Part shown: positions 34,801 to 48,200 of the stretch, piece by piece
Layout: each line of letters starts with the position of its first letter
Position numbering within the stretch: the first letter of the stretch is position 1
Source: Edaphochlamys debaryana
Lineage: Eukaryota > Chlorophyta > Chlorophyceae > Chlamydomonadales
Direction: 5' to 3'
Assembly (NCBI GenBank): GCA_016858145.1
Contig: JAEHOE010000073.1
Location: forward strand, 248,001 to 312,000
DNA: 64,000 bases
Program-made: the position numbers and the translations under genes
Notes under the pieces: generated by a model
Told to the model about the DNA's origin: nothing
The model's database searches: none
What the model saw: the letters and a program-made list of their open reading frames with translations, nothing else

Positions 34801-37800
34801 CTTCTTCGGGGGCCTGGGCCTGGCGCCGCCCCCCGCCATGGCCCTGGCGGACTTCGTGCAGGTGGGGAGGGCGGGTCGGGTGGAGGGGGTGGGGGTGGGG
34901 GTGTATCGTGGCTGGTCATACTACTCGATGTATATGAATCTCTAACTGGGAGTTCGGGGGTAACGCCGAGGGGTAACGCCTTGGCACGTGCACCTGCCAT
35001 ACCACGTGCCTGAGCCGTGCCGTAACCCCAACCCCCACGCCTTCACCACCCCCCTGCAGGAGGTGGTGGCCTCCCCCGCCGACCAAGCCAAGTTCCGTGT
35101 GGCCCCCGCCCCCGCCCCCGACGGCGCGGCCGTGGCCCCGCCCGCCTGGGCCGGGCGCAAGTGGGTGTCGCCCCGCCGCGTCGCCAAGGTGAGGTAGCTG
35201 GCTGGGGGCACGTGTGGCCGGCAGCTTGGTGCCCTTCTCTTTTCCCACCGGCCCCTCCGAGGGTGGACAGCTGCGCGTACCCTTCTCACTCGTGCATCTG
35301 ATTCCCGCCCTCCGCTCCCCCCCCCCCTCCCCCCCTAGGCTTTCCTCGAGTCCAGCGACCCCGGTGCCGCCATGGCCGCAGCCCTGCAGGAGCCTCCCTA
35401 CACGCACCCGCACCAGGTGTGTGGTTCGATGAAAATGTACAGGCACCTGCTGACGTGAGATGAGGAGTAGGCCGTGGTACGAAGGCAAGTCGTGTGCTTC
35501 TGACCACCGTACTTGTCCGCTTCCGCCGCTGCAATTGACTGAGCCTTCCCTACATGCCCCCGGCCGTGCGTACGGCAGGACCTTGTGCTGCACGGCCGCG
35601 CGTACGGCACAAGCTCCGTACGCATGTGGCTGTCCGTTATGCACCGCGAGGCCGTACTGCTGAGCCGCAACACGGCCTTCTTCATGGCGGGCCTGATCCA
35701 GGTGGGGAGCGATCCTGGATCCTGGATCCTGGATCTTCAACATCTTGGAGAACTTCTGTGCACCTGGTGTGCGGTCAGCTTAGGGACTGGTTAGCCTCTC
35801 CCTCTCCTTCAACCTATCTTCGCCCTCCCCCACCCGCCCTTCCACCCACCCACCCAGGTCACGTTCACGGCCTTCCTGCTGAGCACGGCCTTCGTGCAGC
35901 TGTCCAAGGACACGGTCAACGACGCCAACCTCATCATGAGCGTGAGCCGCGTGCTGCGCTGCGCTGCTGTGCCGTGCCGTGCTGAGTCATGCTGCCCTGC
36001 GCTGCGCTGCGCCTTGCTCCGCCTTGCCTACCTTGCCCTACGTGTTGCTGGCTCCTCCCCCACCTCCCCCCTGCCTCGACCTCCTCCCCTACCTTCCCCC
36101 CACCCCCCTCCAACCCCCCAGGTCCTCTTCTTCTCGCTCATGACCATCTTCATGGCCGGGTTCAACTTCGCCCCCGTCTTCTGCCAGCGCCTGCCCGTCT
36201 TCTTCAAGCAGCGGGACCACAAGTGAGGGGGGGGGGGACAGCTGAAGAGGAGACGAGGGAGCAGGAGGGGAAGGAGGGGACAGGGACGCGGTGAGGCCTC
36301 ATGTTACCCTCCCTCCGGTCCCGTTGCAAGTTGCTGTCCCAAGTCCCAACCCCATCCCCAACCTCCAGTCCCAGCCACCTCAACCCTCTCCCCTCGCCCA
36401 ACCCCCCCTCTCCCCACCCACCCCACCCAGGTTCCTGTCCCCCGCCGCCTTCGCCGTCTCCAACGTGCTCCTGCGCCTGCCCGAGCTGCTCGCCCAGGCC
36501 ACCGTGTTCTCGCTCATGGTCTACTTCAGCGTGGGCTTCACGCTGGACGCGGGCAGGTGGGCAGGATTCCGGACACGGCTCCGGACTATCCGGACAGGGT
36601 TCCGGACAGTGCTCAGGATTGGACCGTACCGGATGGGACGGGACGGGAAGCTCCTGGAACCCTGTAGTTTTGACAATGCTTCTGTACCTCGCCTGCTTCC
36701 CCCCATCCTGCGAAGGTTCTTCCTGTTCTGGCTCAACCTGCTGGCCGCGGGTCTGAACGCGGTGATCATGTTCCAGCTCATTGGCTCCGTCACGCGCAAC
36801 GAGGTCATCACGCAGGTGGGCGGAGGGGAGGATAGGTTGGGGGCGATAACGAGGGGTGATGGGGTGCCGGGGATGCTGATACTGGTACTGCGATCCCGCT
36901 GAGGCCAACCTCCTCCCCTCCCGCTCCCTCCCCTCCCCCCCCTGTCAGGGCCTGGGTGCGGTGGCCCTCATGGTCAACGTCCTGGTCAGCGGCTTCCCCA
37001 TCGCACGCAGTGAGTGGGAGGGTGGGAGTTTTGCAGGACAGGGGGCCACCTACCGATAAGAGGGCGCGGGGTTGTACGAGCCGTCTTGGGGCTCATCCAT
37101 CGCACGCGGTGAGCACAGCACCCGGGGGGGTGGAGGCATAGGAGAGCCTGGGAGAGGGGCACATAGGAAAGAGGGAGCCGGGGGTAGCCAACGAGCCGTC
37201 TTACTGGATCCTCACGCCCGCCACTACCCCCCCCCCCAGCCTCCATCCCCGGCTGGTGGATTTGGTTTTACTGGTGAGCGCCGCTGGCTGCGGGCCCATG
37301 CAATTGTCCCTCACTTGCAGGTCTCCATGTTGTGGGCTCCCCATGTTGAACCCCCCTCCTCCTTCCGCCCCCAACCTCGCCCCCCCCCCTGTCAGGATCT
37401 CCCCCATGTCCTGGACCTTCCGCTCCATGGTGGTGACGGAGCTCACCTCCCCGGCCTGGGCCCCAGAGGACCTGGCGGACCCCACCGGGCCCACCGTGGG
37501 CCAGGTGAGGACCGGGCAGGGCCGCGGGGTACCGTACGCGCCGGCTGTGTTCCGACCGCTTTCCTCTACTCTCTGTGCCACCCCTCTGAACTCCCATCCC
37601 CAACAATCTCCCCCCGCCCCACCCACCTCCAATCCCCCAGGCCGCCCTCTCCATGCGCGGCTTCCAGCAGGAGTGGGGCTGGGTGTGGGGCGGCATCGGC
37701 GTGGTGCTGGGCTGCTGCGCGCTGCAGCTGGGGGCCATGATCCTGGCGCTCAGCGTCCTGGAGCGTGAGTGGGGGTGGGGGTGGGGGTGGGGGTGGGGGA

Positions 37801-40800
37801 TGGGGAGGTACCTAGGAAGGAAGGTCATGGTGGGGTTAAGACGTGGGTCGAGGGGCGGCTCACGCGCGTCGGGGATTTGGGATCTGCGTCCTGTCATGTC
37901 CATAGGCTTGACCACGAACCTTTGGTGTGTTCGTGTGTGTGTTTTTGGCTCGCAGCCCCCCGCTCCGCCAGCGCCGCCCCCGCCGAGGAGGGCGACGAGG
38001 ATGGCGACAACGCGCACGACGCCCAGCACTGGACGCTCCAGATCCCAACCGCCAACCGCAACTACAACCACCAACTGCCCGGCGGCGGCGACGACTCGTC
38101 CTACCCGGCGACCGCCGCCACGTCCATGTACGGCGGCAACGGATCCGCGTACGGCAACCTGTCGGCGTACGGCAACCTCCCCCCCGCCACCCCCACCGAG
38201 CCCTCCCTCGCCCTCGCCGCCCCCACCCCCGCCCCCGCCCACCAAGTCAGCGGCAACCTCGAGCTCGTCAAGGCGACCGTTGACACGAACGGCCACCATC
38301 TCCAACCGCCAACCGCCAACGGTCAACCGCCGATCTCGGCGGGCGACATGGCCTTCCAGCCCGTCATCATGGCTTTCAAGGACCTGTGCTACTTCGTCCC
38401 CAAGCCCGCGGCCTCCAAAAAGGCATCCGGATCGCAGGATCAGCAGGATAAGGATACGGGCAAGGAGGAGGCCGAGAAGGGCGAGCTGCAGCTGCTGAAC
38501 AATGTCAGCGGCGTATTCCGGCCGGGCGTGCTCACCAGTCTCATGGGCGCCTCCGGTGCCGGCAAGACCACGCTCATGGACGTTCTGGCGGGCAGGAAGA
38601 CCGGCGGTCGGGCCACCGGACAGCAGGTGAGAGCTTGTCCCGCCCGGCCCCTTCCCTGTTGACCCCGCCCCAGTCACAATGCTCTCTGGTCTCTACCGTG
38701 TCGGTGCATGTCTGCAACCTCCCTCCCACACACACGCCAGACAAATGCGTTCCCGCCAACCGACCTCGCCCTTTGACGCCCCCCCCCTCCCTAGGTGGTC
38801 AACGGAGCGCCCAAGCGCCAGCGCCGCTTCGCGCGCCTCATGGGCTACGTGGAGCAGCTCGACGTGCACAACCCATACGTGCGTGCTGCGCGTGCTGTGT
38901 CGTGCTGTGCTGCTGAGAATGGGCCGTGCTGTGCTGTGCTGCGCTGTGCTGTGCTGTTCAGCAGACTACCTGCAGCGGACTGCCTGCCCCTTGGTCTCCT
39001 ACCCCTTCCCCTTCCCCTTCCCCTCCCCCTCCCCCTCGTTTACCTCCCGCTTGGTCCCTTCCCCCTCTTCCCCCCCCCCCCAGGCCACGGTGGAGGAGGC
39101 GCTGCTCTTCAGTGCCCGACTGCGGGTGGCGCCCGACCAGCTGGCCAGGGCGGGGGGCGCACAGGCCTTCGTGCGGCGCATGATGGAGGTGGGGGGGGGT
39201 GGGGGGGGTGGGGGGTGGAGGGAGGAATAGAGGGGCGATGGAGGGGATTGTGGAGGATGAGATGGCGCGTGTCGGTTTTGGTCCGCCCACTGCACGGTGT
39301 ACAAATGCCGTCGACTGACGTACATGCCGTGCCACCCGGTGCCGTACCACCGCCGCAGGTGGTGGAGCTGGAGCCGCTGGCCCGTACGCTGGTGGGCGCT
39401 GGGGGCCCCAGCGGGGGCCTCAGCACGGAGGCACGCAAGCGGCTCACCATCGCGGTGGGTGGGGGGTGGAGAGGCGGAGGGGTACGGTGGCAAGACACAC
39501 TCGTATTCATCAAGTAGAATGCCCTTGCACACTGTTCAAGCCCCTCCGCCCCCGCCTCCCTCCTCCGTGACAGGTGGAGCTGGTGGCCAACCCCTCGATC
39601 GTCTTCATGGACGAGCCGACCAGCGGTGAGCGAGGGGGGCGGCGTACACGGCGGGAGTGGAAGGGGACGAGTGCGTTTCGCCCACCCGTTTGGGTACAGG
39701 GAGACGTCACATCACATCACACCGACGCCTCGTTTCCCTTGCGCCTGTCTCGCTCCCCCCCCCCAGGCCTGGACGGCCGCGCGGCCGGCATGGTGATGCG
39801 GGCGGTGCGTAACACCGTGGCCACTGGCCGTACCGTGGTGTGCACCATCCACCAGGTGGGGGGGAATCGCACGTGGGGGAAGGGGGTTTCGAGAGGGGGA
39901 GAGGCGGCGGGTCCCTTTGACTTGTGCACCTGCTACCCATCCTCACCCGTTGACACTGCCTGCGTTTCTCCCCCTGCAGCCCAACCGTGAGGTCATGGAC
40001 TGCTTCGACGAGTGAGTGGGGGAACGGGGGAAGGGAGGGGGTAAAGGGGTGGTGGAGGCGTACCCTTCCCCTGGCATAGGGTTCCGTTGAACCCGGTTCC
40101 ATCCACACATACAGGCTCCTCGCTGACCCCCCCGCCCCCCCCCCGCCCCCATCCTCCCCCCCCCAGGCTGCTGCTGCTCAAGCCCGGCGGCCGCACCATC
40201 TTCTGCGGGCCCCTGGGCCCACGCCAGGCCCACCTGGTGTCGTACCTCAGCAACTGCGGCCCGCCCGTGGCCAGGTGCGTTGCGCCCCTCTGTCTTTAGT
40301 GAGGCCTTAGTAAGCCACTTGGCTTGCAAACCCCTCGAGTTGATGCCTGTACGGTGGGCTCGGTGTTTGGGCTTGCTCTAGTTCGCTTCCTGGCTCATCG
40401 AGGTTGACGTACATTATGCCGTACACTTGTATGCGGTGCTGTACGGTACGGCGCAGGTACGAGGACCACATGAACCCTGCCAACTGGATGCTGGACGTGA
40501 CCTCCCCGGCGGCGGAGGCGGAGGCGGGCGTGGACTTTGCGGCTGTGTGGTCGAACAGCGAGCAGGCCAAGTGAGAGAGGGGCAGGGCTTGCTTGTGGAT
40601 GGGACGGAGGTGTGGGCTAGGGTGGTAGGTCGCGGGCAGGGAAGAGACCCCATGAGATCTCATGAGATCCTAGGATGTCCGGGATGTGGTTACCGAGGTG
40701 CCTTTCGCTCTGCCCCTCCCCCACCAGGGCCGCCGCACTGGCGGTCGAGGCGGGCCTAACCGCCAAGCCGCCGCCCGCCGCCAACCGCCAACCGCTAACC

Positions 40801-43490
40801 ACCGCGACGGTTGGCGCAACCGACCTGGAGTCGGGCAAGCCGGCGCCCATCGCCGAGCGGGCCGAGGAGGAGGACGATGGCGAGGAGGCCGAGAGCGACA
40901 GCGCGGGGGGGGCCGCCGGCGGCAGCGGTGGCGCCGGAGAGGCTGCCCTCTCTCAGCACATGTGGGTCTTCTCTTTCTTGGGCCGGTCTAGTGCTGCTCT
41001 CCCTGAGCCCGCCGAGGGGTGCAGGCTTACTGCAGCTGCACTTGCGGCATTAGGCGCCCGATTTCAATTAGGCTCTTCCCCCCGTTGCAGAAATAACATG
41101 CAACTCATCCCCCCCACCCCCCAGGTTCGCCCGCTCCACTGCCGCCCAGCTGGGTCTGGTGCTGCAGCGGGCGCTGGTGTCACAGTGGCGCAACATGCCG
41201 TACCAGGTGGGGGGGGAGGAGGCGGGAGAGGGGGCGGGGCGGGGAGGAGGAGGGGAGGGGCGGGCCTGCAGGGAGGAGACCCATGAGCTGTCTGCCCCCG
41301 TCCCGTCGTCCCGTGAGGACTCAAATCCTGACCCTCTGCTCCAGGTCCTCCGCTTCGGTGTCACCATCGCTCTGGGCTTCGTGCTTGGCTCCCTGTACTG
41401 GGGCCGCGGAGACAACCGGTGAGGGAGCGGGCAGGACCTGGGTGGTTGGGTCGGTGGTCGGGATGGGGGGAGGCGTGCGTGGGTGCCCTGGCTCGCTGTC
41501 GCACCCACGCCCCTGTCCTCACGGGCCCACAGCGCGACGCTGATTACCTGCCTGGCCCTCGATTTCCTCAACCCTCTTTCCCCCTCCTGCCCTATCTCTT
41601 CCTTCGCTCTCCAATGCTCCGGAAATCACCCCCTCCTGCCCCCCCCTCCCCACTCTCCTCCCCCCCCCTCCCGCCCCTGTCAGGACCAACGTGGTGGGCA
41701 TCATGGACATCATGGGGGTCATGTTCAGCGGCTCGCTCTTCGTGTCCCTCGCAAACATGCTCTGCGTGAGTGGCTTGGCCTATGCACAACAGACAACACC
41801 CAACAGCCGCAGCAAGTCACAAGCGCTAGCTAACCAGTAGCCACAGCCCTGTTCATGCATGGCACCCCAGGGTCGGCTTCCCTTGACAGCTTGCCTAACC
41901 CCCGCCCGATCCAAACCTCATCCCGACCTCTTCATCTCCTCCCTCCCTCCTCCTCTCCCCCTCCTTCCTCCCCCCTCTCTCCCCCCTTAGATCATGCCCT
42001 TAGTCATCTCTGAGCGCTCCGTCTACTACAGGGAGCGGGCCAGCGGCATGTACCGGGGGGCGGTGTTTGCGGCGGCGCAGGGAATGGCGGAGATGCCCTT
42101 TATATTCGTGCAGGTGGGGACCGGGGGATGTAGGGGATGGGGGGTGGCGTGGGGTGGGGTAGGGTGAAGGGTGGGCGGTTTGGGTCGCCGGATGCGGTAT
42201 GGATTGATGTGGATCGGTGCAGGGAATCCGGCCGGCCCCCGCCCCTTTGCCGTACCTTGATTGCATCCGTGTCCGGCCCTTGATTGCATCCGCCGTACGT
42301 ACTGCCGCAGTCCGTCATCTACATCGCCATCATGTACTCCACCATCCACTTCGAGTACGACAGCAACAAGGCGCTGTGGTTCTGGTGAGCCCGGCGGTGA
42401 CTAATCTTTATTCCCCATGCGTCCGTCCCGGCTTGCTCTTTGCTTGCCCTGTCGCTTCTCCCTCGCGCAACCGCCAACGCCCCGAAACTCAACCGTCCAA
42501 CCACCAACCGCCCAACCACCAACCGCAGGCTGTACCAGTGGCTGGGGCTCATGTCGTTCGCCTTCATGGGCCAGGCCTTCGCCAACATCACCCCCCACCC
42601 GCCCGCTGCCGTGGCGGCCAGCTCGGGCTTCATCCTGCTGTGGAACCTCTTCTGCGGGTTCCTCATCCCGCGCCCGGTGAGCCCACAGCACGCATAGCAC
42701 GCAGCACATTGCATGCAGCACGCAGCACAGCTCTCGGACTGTCGCGTTTGCCTGGGCGTTCGTAAATGCGGTCCTGATAGTCCGGGCCGCATGTGCAGCT
42801 CCTTCGTATCCTGTGAATCATCGACACCAAAACCTTGCCCGCCCGCCTCCCGCCCGCCGTCCACGTCATGAACAGGACATCAAGCCCTGGTACATCTGGG
42901 CCTACTACTTCTCGCCGCCCACCTGGATCATCTACGGATGCGTCACCACGCAGGTGGGTGGGCGAGGTCTTGTGCGCGCGTGCTCGCCCCAGGGAGGGAG
43001 GCCGGGAGGCCGGGAGGGAGGAAACATACAGCAGGGTTGCATGCGGTGTGAATGAAGGCCTGCGGCGGTAGATGCGGTGTGTTGGAGAGGTAGGGTGGTC
43101 TCCTTGCTGGACCCCTCGAGAGGACACCCCTCCAACAAGCCACGTGCCCCCTTCAACTCCCTCCTGTCGTACGCCCGCCGTACAGATGGGCGACATCACG
43201 GACGAGTACATCGAGACAACGGACGGCACGCAGGTTACGGTGGCGCAGTACATCAGGGACACGTTCGCCTACGAGTGAGTCATGCGGTCCTTGTATCGAA
43301 CACCCTGTGCCGTACACCAGACGTAATGGCCCCCTTCGGCTGAAAACTGACCTCCATTCCTCTCCACGCCCCCGCCCCCCGCAGCTACGACATGCGCGGC
43401 TGGATTGTGCTCATTCTGATCGGCTTCATCGCCCTGTGGCGCGCCACCTCGTACCTGGGTCTCACGCGCATGAACTTCCAGCAGCGCTAG
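31821..43490 (+). CDS. PDR-type full-size ABCG transporter
   Basis: Forty-one exons close at 1616 residues: 31821-32107, 32224-32305, 32596-32979, 33131-33197, 33408-33526, 33701-33748, 33912-33966, 34140-34177, 34311-34391, 34561-34638, 34760-34861, 35060-35188, 35339-35416, 35579-35701, 35858-35941, 36122-36222, 36431-36556, 36716-36815, 36949-37009, 37240-37273, 37396-37504, 37641-37764, 37956-38626, 38795-38878, 39084-39188, 39359-39454, 39574-39625, 39767-39855, 39980-40011, 40167-40274, 40457-40570, 40728-40961, 41125-41206, 41345-41418, 41684-41765, 41991-42113, 42311-42384, 42529-42676, 42876-42953, 43186-43274, 43385-43490. Order is NBD1-TMD1-NBD2-TMD2. NBD1 has GPPGAGRTT (Arg159 for Lys), [17 protein letters not shown] and LLQPSPE. 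NBD2 has GASGAGKTT (Lys1007), [24 protein letters not shown] and CTIHQP. Family members export hydrophobic compounds across the plasma membrane. Low-complexity inserts lie in NBD1 (Gly/Ser) and around 830-920 and 1270-1340. Confidence 0.95.
32755..32790 (+). repeat. Coding GGATCT hexanucleotide repeat
   Basis: About five units of TCTGGA/GGATCT code an alternating Gly-Ser tract within NBD1 of the ABC transporter, between its Walker A and the following beta-strand block. Confidence 0.85.
37767..37801 (+). repeat. (GTGGGG)n simple repeat at an intron start
   Basis: Five to six GTGGGG units directly follow the donor of transporter exon 22. G-runs of four to five on the sense strand make this a possible quadruplex-forming intron start. 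Confidence 0.85.
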
Positions 43491-44352
43491 GGGGCTACAC
43501 ATGCTGCCGTGCGGCCACTTGGATGGGGTAAAGTTGGGGGAAGAAGACGTGGGGTCTGTGCGCGGCGGGAGCTCGGTTGAGATAGGTTAGGTAGGGGCGG
43601 GAGGAAAGGTGTGTTTGTGAGAGAGCGGTGTATGCGTTTAACACAGCTTAAGGTGCAAGGAAGAGAGAGAGAGGGATAGGATGAGTTGCAGTTAATGATG
43701 ATCCGTAGCTGATGACGCGTTCGCTCTGGCGAGGAAGGAACCTTGCTTGGCTTGGAAGCCTGGAGCTCGGGAGGGGACAGGGCGGATGGTGGGGTCTGCT
43801 GCTTAAGCCGCATATGGGAAGATTATATTGAACGTCGTCGTTGTCGTCTCTTCGGCGCGTGGCAGTGTCGTGTTTGGGCCTGACGGGGATTCATTGCCAT
43901 TCGACACGCTTGCGCTCAAGAGAGGGTTGGAGTCATGGGAGGGTTGGAAACCTCGTGATCTTAGCTTGTGGCCTCAAGTGTGGCCTTCCGTTTCGAGGTT
44001 CTGAATGAGTCAGGGGCTGGCCCCTTCGTTCTTGCCGGGCCTTCAACCCTCGTTAGGGCGGGGTTCGCGGGTCCATTTTGTGCTGGGGGTCGTGTTCGGT
44101 CGTCGTACTAGTCGTACCCTGCTCTCAGGGTTGCGTCGACTTGCGCGCTTCGCTTTTGAGAGTCGAGTCTGGCTCCGTGCTACCCATACGAATAGTCGTC
44201 TACTGCTTGTGCTCTCGACGGGTGTATCAATATGCGTGTCCGTCCGAAGGCTCGGATCCCTCCCAGGGTCCGGGACCGCAGGGACCGCGTGCGTGCGGGT
44301 GGGATCTAACCCTTCGTTCCACCGTTTGGTCCAGCCTTGATAAGGCGGGGTA

Positions 44353-44357
44353 TTACA
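44353..44357 (-). terminator. Candidate TGTAA polyadenylation signal (minus strand)
   Basis: TTACA on the plus strand. It lies about 0.94 kb past the stop of exonuclease-helicase copy 1 and is assigned by motif and position only. Confidence 0.4.
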
Positions 44358-44445
44358 TGCTCTGCTGCCCCGGGGGGCAGGTCCACCGTCAGTTCACACA
44401 TATATACATGCTGACTTGCTCTGAGGCGCCATGCCTCGGTTGTGA

Positions 44446-44450
44446 TGTAA
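44446..44450 (+). terminator. Candidate TGTAA polyadenylation signal of the ABC transporter
   Basis: TGTAA in ATGTAAGCACAC, about 0.96 kb after the transporter stop. The same ATGTAAGCACAC string recurs in the second unit at 53597, so it predates the duplication. Confidence 0.5.
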
Positions 44451-45295
44451 GCACACACTTCAGAAATACATCCCAAGTCCCGCCCCGCCCCAAACGTCAA
44501 GACGACACCTTCCGCACGGCGTCTGGACTTGCAAACCCCAGTATGCAACGGAGTGGACTCCGAGCCCACGCCCCTCTCCAACAGCGCATGGGACAACAAG
44601 GCTCCTCAGGCTAAATATTATCGGTGTCCGCCCCGCCCCGCCTGCCAATAATAGACAATAATTGTCGTACGGGGCTGCAACCCGCATGCGCTGCCGCGCT
44701 AGCCGCCCACAGCCTCCGCCAACGTTCCAAGAACTGGAGTCCCGATCAACCAGTACGGCCCCGGCAAGTACCTCAACAGAAAGCCACATATACCAATTGC
44801 TTCTGGGCCCCTGCGTGTCAGGGCTTATCCAGCCGACCAGAGGGCCGCACACAGAGGGCAAGCAACTAGCCGACAAACATTGCACAGCACTGGGCTTTCC
44901 ATGAAGCCGCCTCCCCCGGCTGCAACTACCGCAAAACAAGCTTTGTGTGGGCCCCGGGCACGCACAACAGCAGCAAAGCGTTGCGTTCCACATGCCACAG
45001 GCATGCAACTGCAGGTGTGCTCACATCTACCGTACCGCTTAGAAACCCAAGCCTCATATCAGCAATCCCACAGCCATGGCCCTATGGCGCCCCGCCCTCC
45101 GGCTCTGCTGTTGGGCAAGCTCCCGCCTCCACGCACCAGCACCCCTGCATCTGCATTTAACGCGGGCCGATCACCCGATCGAGTGACCAGCACTTGTCAG
45201 CACTCGCCCGAGTACCGGTTCCTGCCGCTGGCTGGACTGGTTCAGTCCTCGGGGTATCGACTGAGCCCCGGCCCCACCGGGTCTCCAGCGCTAGG

Positions 45296-48200
45296 CTACG
45301 CCCCCCTCACCAGCCCGCGCCCCACGCAGTGCGTGGCCAGGCGGCACAGGAGCGTGTCCGGCTCACTCAGGGCCGTGTCCAGGCTGCCCACCACGATCAG
45401 CCGGTGCGTGCAGCTGGGGAGTGGAAGGAGCGGGGAGCAGGGCGTTAGCCAAACGGGGGCAGGAGTTTCACCGCGCGCTCCCCCTCAACTCCACTACCAG
45501 ACATGGGCAGCAGCTGACCCATTCGCCCACAGCCCCCGCACCTCCATCCTCGTCTCTTCCAGACCGAGCGTCCCCGCCCCAGGGCCCCCTCCCCACCCAC
45601 CGCGTGAGCATGACGTTGACCCTCCGGTCGTCCCGCATGAAGCCCAGCGACCGCCCCGTCTTGACGCAGCTCACGACCACCACACAGTCCTCGCGGCCCT
45701 GGAACGTGCTGGGGGGCGGGGCGGGAGTGGGGGTAGGGACGGAAGCAGAAGGGAGGACGGGAGGAGTCAGGCCGGGTGCAAACAGTGCCAGATGTAGGTC
45801 AGTTTTGCAAGATTTGCCCACACGTTTTCCGTGTGCTCCTTGTGCCCCGCTTAATGCCCAGCCCCTCCTCACTCGATGTTGTACACTCGGTCGCAGTCCT
45901 GCTTGCCGCCGCCGCCGCCCTGGCCCCCGCCCCCGCCCTCTCGGTGCCGCGCCAGGTCGGGCTGTGACGATATGAGCTTGTCCAGCACCGAGCGCTGGAG
46001 GTCGTAGCCGGTCAGGACCTGGGGCAGATTTGGGGAACAGTCCGTGAGCCGGTGTGTCCTGGGTCTGCAGAGCCGCAACCTCAAGGAGGCAGGTGAACAG
46101 TACGGCAGTACGGCCAGTCACCCGTACAGCCCCATCCGCTCGAGCACTCACCGTCCAGCTGAGGCCGGTGGGCAGTACGCTCTGCCGTACCACCTTGAGG
46201 ACCGCGTGGGCCTCCCTCGGGTTGCTGCTGCTGGGACCCGACTTTCGCTCCTCCACCCCGTCCGCCACGTTCACCCACTCCACCTCGCGAGGCGCGGAGC
46301 CGCCGGCGCCGTACGGCGTGTGGCCGTACGGGTTGCCGCACTGCAGCTGGTTGCCGTACATGCGCTGGCTGATGAAGGCGCACAGGCTCGGCGGCAGGCG
46401 GTACGACACCTCGAGCATGATGCGCCGTACACCGCCGCCGCCGGCGCACAGATCCGGCCCCACGGAGAAGGCGTTGGGCTGAGGCCGCAGCCGCGCCGCC
46501 GCCCGGCCCGCCGGCGGCGTGAGGTGGTCGAAGGGGCTGGGCTGTGTGGCTCCGTCCCACTCGCTGCCGTACGGGGGCAGCTGCATGTCGTCGCCAAACA
46601 GCGCCAGGGACCTGAAGTAGGAAGGGGTTTCCACGGGGTGGGGGCGGTTAGTGCAGGCAGGCAGACAGACAATTGCTACAGGCAGAGGTGCGTGTGCCCA
46701 AGTTAGCTCTTAGACAGGACAAGAGGTCCCTGCGCAGTGGGCCACCCCCACCTCAGGTGCTCCCCAAACACGTGTAGCGGCAGCACCATGTCCCCTGCGT
46801 AGATCTGGCTCGCCTCGTCCACGAGAAGCCGAGTCAGCACCTTGCCGTACAGGGCTGCCTGCTGGAAGTTGACCCCCGTGAGCATGGAGGTCGTCGTCAC
46901 GAAGACCTGCAAGCAAGAAAGCAGGAATGAAGGGAAAGGTGCGTCAGGGCGCTCCCTCGATCACCTCTATCGCCAATCCAGCTCAACCCCAGGGACGTCA
47001 CATACGGCACAAAACCTTGGCTATGTGGTCGTACAGATGCTGCCGTACCTTGACTTCCTCCAGTTGTCTCGGCATGTCGCTGCGGTGCAGCTTGTCGCTG
47101 ACGATCAGCACCTGCTCCAGCTCGCCCCGGTACTGCTCCTCATGCCACTCAAAGTGGAACTCCTGGGACACCACCAGCCTGGGCGGGGGACGGCAAGCAA
47201 GGGGCACCGGAGGGCGTGGGGAGGAGCGGCAAGTCGGACATCAAGACATAACGACGCAGGATGAGGCTCGCCCTGTTGCCTCTTCGTCCCACATCACTCA
47301 GCACACATTTGCCGCCCACAATCACCTGAAGTCGCTGGGCCCCAGGCCCCGCTTGATGAGTGCGAGGGCGATGTTGCGTGCCGCCACGTTGCTCCGCGCC
47401 ACACACGCCATGGCCTCGGCACGTCGCTGGGGGCCAACGGTGGGGGCGGAGGGAGCCACGTGCTGCAGCCACAGCTCAACCACCCGGGAGATGACCGTCG
47501 TCTTGCCTGGGAGAGGGATGGAGACAAGGAGAGGAAGAAGACACGATCGATCAGGCGTCTTCACTTTCTGCCCTCGATCGGATTTAGCCTGGAGCGGCAA
47601 CCACCCAAACCCGGCTCAGGCCCTTCCCCGCTCACCCGTCCCCGGCGGGCCCTGCACCAGAGTCACCGCCGCGCTGCCGTACAGCACCTCCTCAATTGCC
47701 GTACGCTGAGGGCCGTTGACCTGCACGTCGGCCATCAGGGCTGCGGCCACCTTGGCCTGGGCACGCTCGCTCACAGCGCCCGCTGGTGGGAGCGCCAGGC
47801 TGCCTCCGCCGAAGATGCCTGCGACCAGCCCGTGCTCCTTGAGCGAGGCCTGCCCGCACAGCACCTGTGGGGTGGAACATATAAAACCGAGGGTCTTGCG
47901 CTGCGCTGTTGCGCAAGCAGCCAATGCAGCAGCTCAGCGCATACATACACCTCGCCCTCACCAGCAGATCAACTCTACAGCCCCACGTACCCGTGCGATG
48001 AGTTTCTTGATGGCCTCCTCCTCGGGCGTCTCATTGGGGTCGTCCATCTCTATCTCCCGCACTTCCGACACCTCGTGCAGCTTAACGTCCTGGCCTGCGG
48101 GTGGCACGGAAGGGTTATTACAGGCAGTCCTTCAGTTCCTCCCAAGCAGGGACGACGGAGCAGGGAGGGCAAGGAACACGATGGAGCTGAGTTGGAGTCA

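Larger units (their letters stand above)
43491..45295. other. Convergent 3' region of ABC transporter and exonuclease-helicase copy 1
   Basis: No coding segment was recognised. From about 43748 this region is homologous to 53168 onward, the left end of the tandem duplication. The two convergent genes appear to share overlapping 3' UTRs, since candidate TGTAA signals point towards each other at 44353-44357 (-) and 44446-44450 (+). Confidence 0.6.

Noticed and set aside
37268..38677. 469-codon minus-strand frame
   Set aside because: It is the shadow of ABC transporter exons 21-23, whose plus-strand phases close perfectly.
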